Source: an uncultured Roseovarius sp. (lineage in GTDB: Bacteria; Pseudomonadota; Alphaproteobacteria; Rhodobacterales; Rhodobacteraceae). From it: a DNA stretch of 64,000 bases. Positions 60,062-64,000 of this stretch are shown here, one piece after another. Each line of letters starts with the position of its first letter. Within the stretch, counting starts at the first letter, position 1. The stretch covers positions 558,001 to 622,000 of the forward strand of contig CANMBU010000002.1 of the NCBI GenBank assembly GCA_947496175.1. Reading direction: 5' to 3'. A program made the position numbers and the translations under genes. The notes below the pieces were generated by a model. The model saw only the letters and a program-made list of their open reading frames with translations. It was not told where the DNA came from and made no database searches.

Positions 60062-61363
60062 TCAGGCGTTTGCTTTCGACAGGGCCTGATCGAGATCGGC
60101 GATGATGTCGTCGGGGTCCTCAATTCCGATTGAGATGCGCACAACGTTGGGCGCGGCGCCTGCGGCTTCCTGCTGCTCCGGGGTGAGCTGACGATGCGTT
60201 GTGGATGCTGAGTGAATGATCAGAGACCGGGTATCACCCAAATTGGCCACATGGCTGAAAAGCTCAAGACTATCAACGAGTTTCACACATCCTTCATAGC
60301 CAGATTTCAGCGCTACGGTGAACAGGGCACCCGCCCCCTTGGGGCAGACTTTGGCCACGCGCTTGTAGTAGGGCGAAGACTTCAGACCCGCATATGTCAC
60401 GGCCTCGACCCGATCATCCTTTTCCAGCCAGTCCGCCACAATCTGCGCGTTTTCCACATGCTTTTGCATCCGCAAGCTGAGCGTTTCGATCCCAATAAGC
60501 GTATAATGCGCCGCCTGCGCATTGAGCGTCATCCCCAAATCGCGCAAACCGATGGCGATGCCGTGGAAGGTAAACGCCAGAGGCCCAAATGTTTCGTGGA
60601 ACTTCATGCCGTGGTAAGCAGGCTCTGGTTCGCTGAGCGATGGGAATTTGTCCGACGCCGACCAGTCAAATGTGCCCGAATCTACCACAACGCCGCCTGT
60701 CACCGTACCGGACCCTGTGAGGTACTTCGTCATGGAATGCACCACCAGGGTTGCCCCATGCTCAATGGGACGGCACAGGTAAGGCGAAGCTGTGGTGTTA
60801 TCGACAATGAGCGGCAATCCTGCCTTATCCGCCACATCCGCCACCGCGCGAATATCTGCGATATGACCACCCGGATTGGCGATGGATTCGCAAAAGATCG
60901 CGCGTGTATCGTCATCAATCGCCGCAGCGATGGCTTTCGTATCGTCAATGTCCACAAACTTGGCCGACCAGCCAAAGCGCTTGATCGTTTGACTGAACTG
61001 CGTGACAGATCCGCCGTAGAGCCGGGTTGAGACCACGACGTTCTTACCCGGCCCCATTAGCGGGAACAGCGCCATGATCTGCGCGGCATGACCTGACGAG
61101 CAGCACACTGCACCGACGCCACCCTCCAGCGTCGCGATGCGCTCCTGCAAAACCGCAACCGTCGGATTGGTCAGACGGGAGTAGATGAACCCCACTTCCT
61201 GAAGGTTGAAGAGAGCCGCCGCGTGCTCGGCATCGCGAAACACATAGGCTGTCGTCTGATAAATCGGCGTCTGCCGCGCACCGGTCGCCGGATCAGGCCG
61301 TGCGCCTGCATGGATTTGCAACGTATCAAAGCCAAAAGAATGAATGCGATCGTCGTCGGACAT
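60062..61363 (-). CDS. metY: O-acetylhomoserine (thiol)-lyase / sulfhydrylase
   Basis: A 433-residue PLP enzyme of the Cys/Met-metabolism family. The start is DTLQIHAGARPDPATGARQTPIYQTTAYVF; the PLP lysine lies in VVHSMTKYLTGSGTVTGGVVVD, and ATLEGGVGAVCCSSGHAAQ and DNTTASPYLCRPIEHGA are family motifs. It makes homocysteine from O-acetylhomoserine and sulfide. GGAGG lies seven bases before ATG 61363. No SAM riboswitch was found upstream. It may use sulfide from the sulfate route that Sat-CysC begins, though that is elsewhere in the window. Confidence 0.95.
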   Translation of the reverse strand: MSDDDRIHSFGFDTLQIHAGARPDPATGARQTPIYQTTAYVFRDAEHAAALFNLQEVGFIYSRLTNPTVAVLQERIATLEGGVGAVCCSSGHAAQIMALFPLMGPGKNVVVSTRLYGGSVTQFSQTIKRFGWSAKFVDIDDTKAIAAAIDDDTRAIFCESIANPGGHIADIRAVADVADKAGLPLIVDNTTASPYLCRPIEHGATLVVHSMTKYLTGSGTVTGGVVVDSGTFDWSASDKFPSLSEPEPAYHGMKFHETFGPLAFTFHGIAIGLRDLGMTLNAQAAHYTLIGIETLSLRMQKHVENAQIVADWLEKDDRVEAVTYAGLKSSPYYKRVAKVCPKGAGALFTVALKSGYEGCVKLVDSLELFSHVANLGDTRSLIIHSASTTHRQLTPEQQEAAGAAPNVVRISIGIEDPDDIIADLDQALSKANA

Positions 61364-61525
61364 AAGCCAGCCTCCCAAAAGTGTTGCCAAAAGGGTTAGG
61401 CGAAAGGTCGTGTCAGGACAACCGGATTTCAGACAGCGCCTGGGTCAACGCGCGGGAATTGGGTATTTATTCCAAGAAAGAAGCCAGTGTGGCAAATACT
61501 GTTCCGGTCTTGCAGCCTGGGCGCG

Positions 61526-62527
61526 TTAACGCATCCAAAATCCGTTGCGCTTGATCGTGTTGCGAATGGCTTGTTCGCGCCGGGGTAGGTTGTCGCGGTC
61601 AAAAAGCTCACGCACTTTGTGACCGCGCCCGTGATAGACCATGAACTTGATTGGATCATAGGTCTTGAGCACTTTCTTGATTGGGTTGGGGGCGGCCACT
61701 TCTTCCAAGACCTCCACAACGCGGTCGGACTCGCGCGCATAGAGCAGCGGAAAGATCCGGTAGTGGCAGGTGACGTCGCCGTCCAGCAATCCATCGGGCA
61801 GCGTATCTCTACCCCCGCCCAGCCCGTGGATCACCAGCGGCAGGGCGATTTGATCCAACCATGGATCAAGCGACTGACATACAAGCTCTTTTGGAGTGTC
61901 GTCGCGGATGGCCAGAGCATAATCCAGAAACCTTTGTCCAAAGACATGTGGGCATTCGTAAAAGAAATACCCGGCATTGAAATAGAGGTAGCGCCGCCAG
62001 TACTCATCTGGATAAGCGGGGTCGAGCGAGCTTTCAAAATCAAGCCCGAACTTGTCGTAGAGCGCGCCCCATGTCTGGTGATAGTTGGGACCATAGAGTT
62101 GGATTTCCGGCCACGTGCCCTCACGGCGCAGGGATGCGGATGGTCGGGCAAAATCAAACGGCACTGTCATCAGATCGCCTGTGACCAGCGTATCGGTGTC
62201 AAAGAATACAAAGGGTTCCCCCTTCGGCATGGCAAACAGCGCTTCAATCTTGTTGCCATAGGGATAGCTCTGACCGAAATGCCGGCATTCAAACGGCACG
62301 ATCCTGGCGCCGAGGTCTTCCAAAAGACTGCGCACATCCCCGCGCATCCTTGGATCGTTCTTCCAAAGCGCACCCGGTTGCGGCTCAGCGACATAGAGCT
62401 GCCCGGTAAACTCCGGGCTGCTGGCACGCAAACTGGCCGCAAAAAGCACAGCCTCAAACTGAAGCCGGCCTGCCTGTCCCACGATGAGGATATTGAATGG
62501 CTGCTCTGTCCGCGTTTTGCGGGCCAT
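61526..62527 (-). CDS. Glycosyltransferase-like protein (GT-A type)
   Basis: A 333-residue protein with FNILIVGQAGRLQFEAVLFAASLRAS at the start, a family-8-like stretch FVFFDTDTLVTGDL with a DxD metal motif, and RRYLYFNAGYFFYECPHVFGQRFLDYA downstream. The Asp pair and the long aromatic runs fit the GT-A fold. No signal peptide; likely cytoplasmic. I start it at ATG 62527; the frame begins at 62563. Donor and acceptor unknown. Probably its own transcription unit. Confidence 0.75.
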   Translation of the reverse strand: MARKTRTEQPFNILIVGQAGRLQFEAVLFAASLRASSPEFTGQLYVAEPQPGALWKNDPRMRGDVRSLLEDLGARIVPFECRHFGQSYPYGNKIEALFAMPKGEPFVFFDTDTLVTGDLMTVPFDFARPSASLRREGTWPEIQLYGPNYHQTWGALYDKFGLDFESSLDPAYPDEYWRRYLYFNAGYFFYECPHVFGQRFLDYALAIRDDTPKELVCQSLDPWLDQIALPLVIHGLGGGRDTLPDGLLDGDVTCHYRIFPLLYARESDRVVEVLEEVAAPNPIKKVLKTYDPIKFMVYHGRGHKVRELFDRDNLPRREQAIRNTIKRNGFWMR

Positions 62528-62791
62528 ATTCGCCCCGGTTTGCCTGTTGGTCTTTGGTCGCACTATAAGGCGCGTTTGTGATTTGCGCGAGAGGTGGAAC
62601 AGGGGAAATTCGCATCAAAGTGGCTTCTGCCAAAAAACGGGATTGTCTGCACGCGCCGGGGGCGGCATGATTTGCCTGAAAACAAGAGGTTTCAACGCAG
62701 CGTTTCCAAGCGGCGAAGAACCTAAAAACTTAAAAAACCGGAATTAGACCCCATATATATCAATGGGATACGTCAAAAGAGAGGGATTTTA

Positions 62792-63868
62792 ATGGCGAAT
62801 TTGGATGCGCAAGTCCGTGAGAGTCAGGCCCAGGTCGAAGAGGCGCAGGCGAAGATACAAGAGCTGACAAGCCGTATTGAATCGGCCCGGTCCAAGATCA
62901 AGGGCGGCGAAGATGCAACACTTGATATTGAGAACGCCTCGCTGGATGAGGTGCACGCGCATACCGAAACCATGAACGCCAACATCGCCGAGCTGATCAT
63001 GGGGCTCGATGACATCACCGCGGCCTTTTCCAAGGATTTCGACGAGATGCGCTCGAAAACCGGCTGGGAAAGCTTTGTCGGGATATTCTCCAAGGCCAAA
63101 TCGGACTCCATGCGTCAGGATCGCGTGCGCACCGCCAGCATTGATGACAAGCTGCAGGACTTGATCTCGAAATCTGACGTGATCGTTCAGCTTTTGGAAG
63201 GGCAACTGCGCACATTGGAAGAGCATAAAGTCAAGGTCGAGGGCAACCTGACCGAGACACTGGATGAGCGTGAGTTGACCGTGGGTGAGCTTGAGGCGTT
63301 GCGCACCGATATTCAGGGCATGGATCCCAAGATCATCGAGCTGGAAAACAAGATCGCGAATGAGACCGACGCAGCAGCCCGCACCAAGCTGGAAACCGAG
63401 CTGGCCGAGATGAATACCAAGTATAACGAAATGGTTCAGCAGGAGCAGGTGAAGCTTGCCAAGAGCCAAACGCTGGAGCGTTATATCGAGAAGGGCAAAA
63501 CCTGGGTCGATAGTTTGCAAAATCAGGCGGCGACGCAAATGGTGCTGATCAACAAGCTGCAAACCGACACAAAACAGCGCGTGGTGCTCTATGACGCGCT
63601 GACCAAATCGCTCAAGACAGCCCAGCAACAGGACGTGGCGCACCGTATCAATGAAATCGGCGTGCAGACGGACCAAGAGGCGCAATCGGCCATGGCCGGT
63701 ATTGGGGCTGCCACCAACAAGCGGATGGCCGATATGCTCAAGGCGCATGAGGACCACATGGTCTTTGCCCGCGAGGTGCTTGAGGCAAAGGCCAAGGCGG
63801 ATGAACGCTTTGCGCGACGCTTTGCCAAGATCATCGAGAAACACGACGCCAACGCGTATGGAGGCTAA
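62792..63868 (+). CDS. Long coiled-coil protein
   Basis: A 358-residue protein that is helical from end to end (DAQVRESQAQVEEAQAKIQELTSRIESARSKI; EALRTDIQGMDPKIIELENKIA; EVLEAKAKADERFARRFAKII). Heptad-like spacing and long Glu/Lys/Gln content support coiled coil. A loose likeness to the TelA type of toxic-anion-resistance proteins exists at the tail (LQNQAATQMVLINKLQTDT), but this is inference. GAGGG SD before the ATG. A membrane protein gene follows three bases downstream. Confidence 0.7.
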   Translation: MANLDAQVRESQAQVEEAQAKIQELTSRIESARSKIKGGEDATLDIENASLDEVHAHTETMNANIAELIMGLDDITAAFSKDFDEMRSKTGWESFVGIFSKAKSDSMRQDRVRTASIDDKLQDLISKSDVIVQLLEGQLRTLEEHKVKVEGNLTETLDERELTVGELEALRTDIQGMDPKIIELENKIANETDAAARTKLETELAEMNTKYNEMVQQEQVKLAKSQTLERYIEKGKTWVDSLQNQAATQMVLINKLQTDTKQRVVLYDALTKSLKTAQQQDVAHRINEIGVQTDQEAQSAMAGIGAATNKRMADMLKAHEDHMVFAREVLEAKAKADERFARRFAKIIEKHDANAYGG

Positions 63869-63871
63869 GCC

Positions 63872-64000
63872 ATGGGATTGGGATTTGGTCTGATCGCGCT
63901 TTGTGTGGTGTGTTTGGTTGTGTCGTTTATCCTGACCGTACCGGCCTGGATCAACCTTCTGGGTATTCTCTTCGGGATTGCCGGGCTGGTTGTGATTGGC
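63872..64000 (+). CDS. Membrane protein (3' end missing)
   Basis: The start of a gene cut by the window edge. Its first 43 residues, MGLGFGLIALCVVCLVVSFILTVPAWINLLGILFGIAGLVVIG, hold two hydrophobic segments. The ATG lies three bases past the previous stop, with GGAGG overlapping that gene's end, so the two are cotranscribed. Cannot be identified. Confidence 0.7.
   Translation, partial: MGLGFGLIALCVVCLVVSFILTVPAWINLLGILFGIAGLVVIG

Noticed and set aside
61364-61525. SAM riboswitch ahead of metY
   Set aside because: A short hairpin (GGTTGT/ACGACC) exists, but none of the SAM-II, SAM-V or SAM/SAH conserved cores could be matched.

Overview
The window is about 64 kb of chromosome from an alphaproteobacterium, most likely a marine Rhodobacterales (Roseobacter-group) species. 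Supporting signs are the ribB-ribH-nusB order, an RpoH-type sigma factor, MmcB with an alphaproteobacterial LexA box (GTTC-N7-GTTC), a tRNA-His with A73 and no encoded G-1, the DUF3422, DUF6324 and DUF6476 families, pntAB, an ATP-dependent DNA ligase paired with its exonuclease, and metY. It reads as ordinary core chromosome. I see no insertion sequence, prophage, CRISPR array, rRNA operon or replication origin.

Layout. 1-2154: end of an oligopeptide-type ABC transporter (permease plus fused double ATPase). 2241-7751: gatB, a DUF2235 hydrolase, an unknown protein, a small lytic-transglycosylase-like protein and a membrane-anchored unknown. 7876-14387: pepN, a glutamine-amidotransferase hydrolase, a Hint-domain protein, a YjbR-like/SDR pair and a membrane methyltransferase. 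14520-17603: pntA-pntB with a clear terminator, followed by a decayed gene end. 17933-22293: unknowns, DUF3422, a flavin reductase and two convergent overlapping glycosyltransferases. 22295-25745: a PAPS synthase (Sat-CysC) fused in frame behind a winged-helix regulator domain, with a palindrome just upstream, then a CPA1 antiporter. 26172-28344: nusB, ribH, ribB. 28534-32397: membrane proteins, a 484-bp unexplained intergenic region, and a two-gene unit with a ClpP-like protein. 32546-38757: mmcB, DUF6324, tRNA-His, DUF6476, rluD, rpoH, an alpha/beta hydrolase, a large membrane methyltransferase-like protein and a DksA-like zinc finger. 38720-46160: a membrane-anchored GNAT, pepF, ligase plus exonuclease, an FAH-family enzyme, a lysophospholipase-like hydrolase and an SCP2 protein. 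46231-51195: TPR protein, Suv3-like helicase, S4 protein, ferredoxin and CarD. 51243-55033: divergent cobS and cobT, and a KefB-like antiporter. 55226-64000: ankyrin protein, a 926-aa GspL/PilP-like fusion, metY, a glycosyltransferase-like protein, a coiled-coil protein and the start of a membrane protein.

The most unusual item is the wHTH-Sat-CysC protein (22295-24373). A MarR-like domain of the type linked to exopolysaccharide clusters runs in frame into a bifunctional ATP sulfurylase/APS kinase. An 8-bp perfect inverted repeat lies 18 bp upstream of its ATG, and two glycosyltransferase genes follow. This could be a self-regulating source of activated sulfate for a sulfated surface glycan, but that function is inference. 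Other points of interest are the LexA-controlled mmcB, the GspL/PilP-like fusion, the ClpP-like/coiled-coil pair, and the palindrome-rich gap at 28870-29353.
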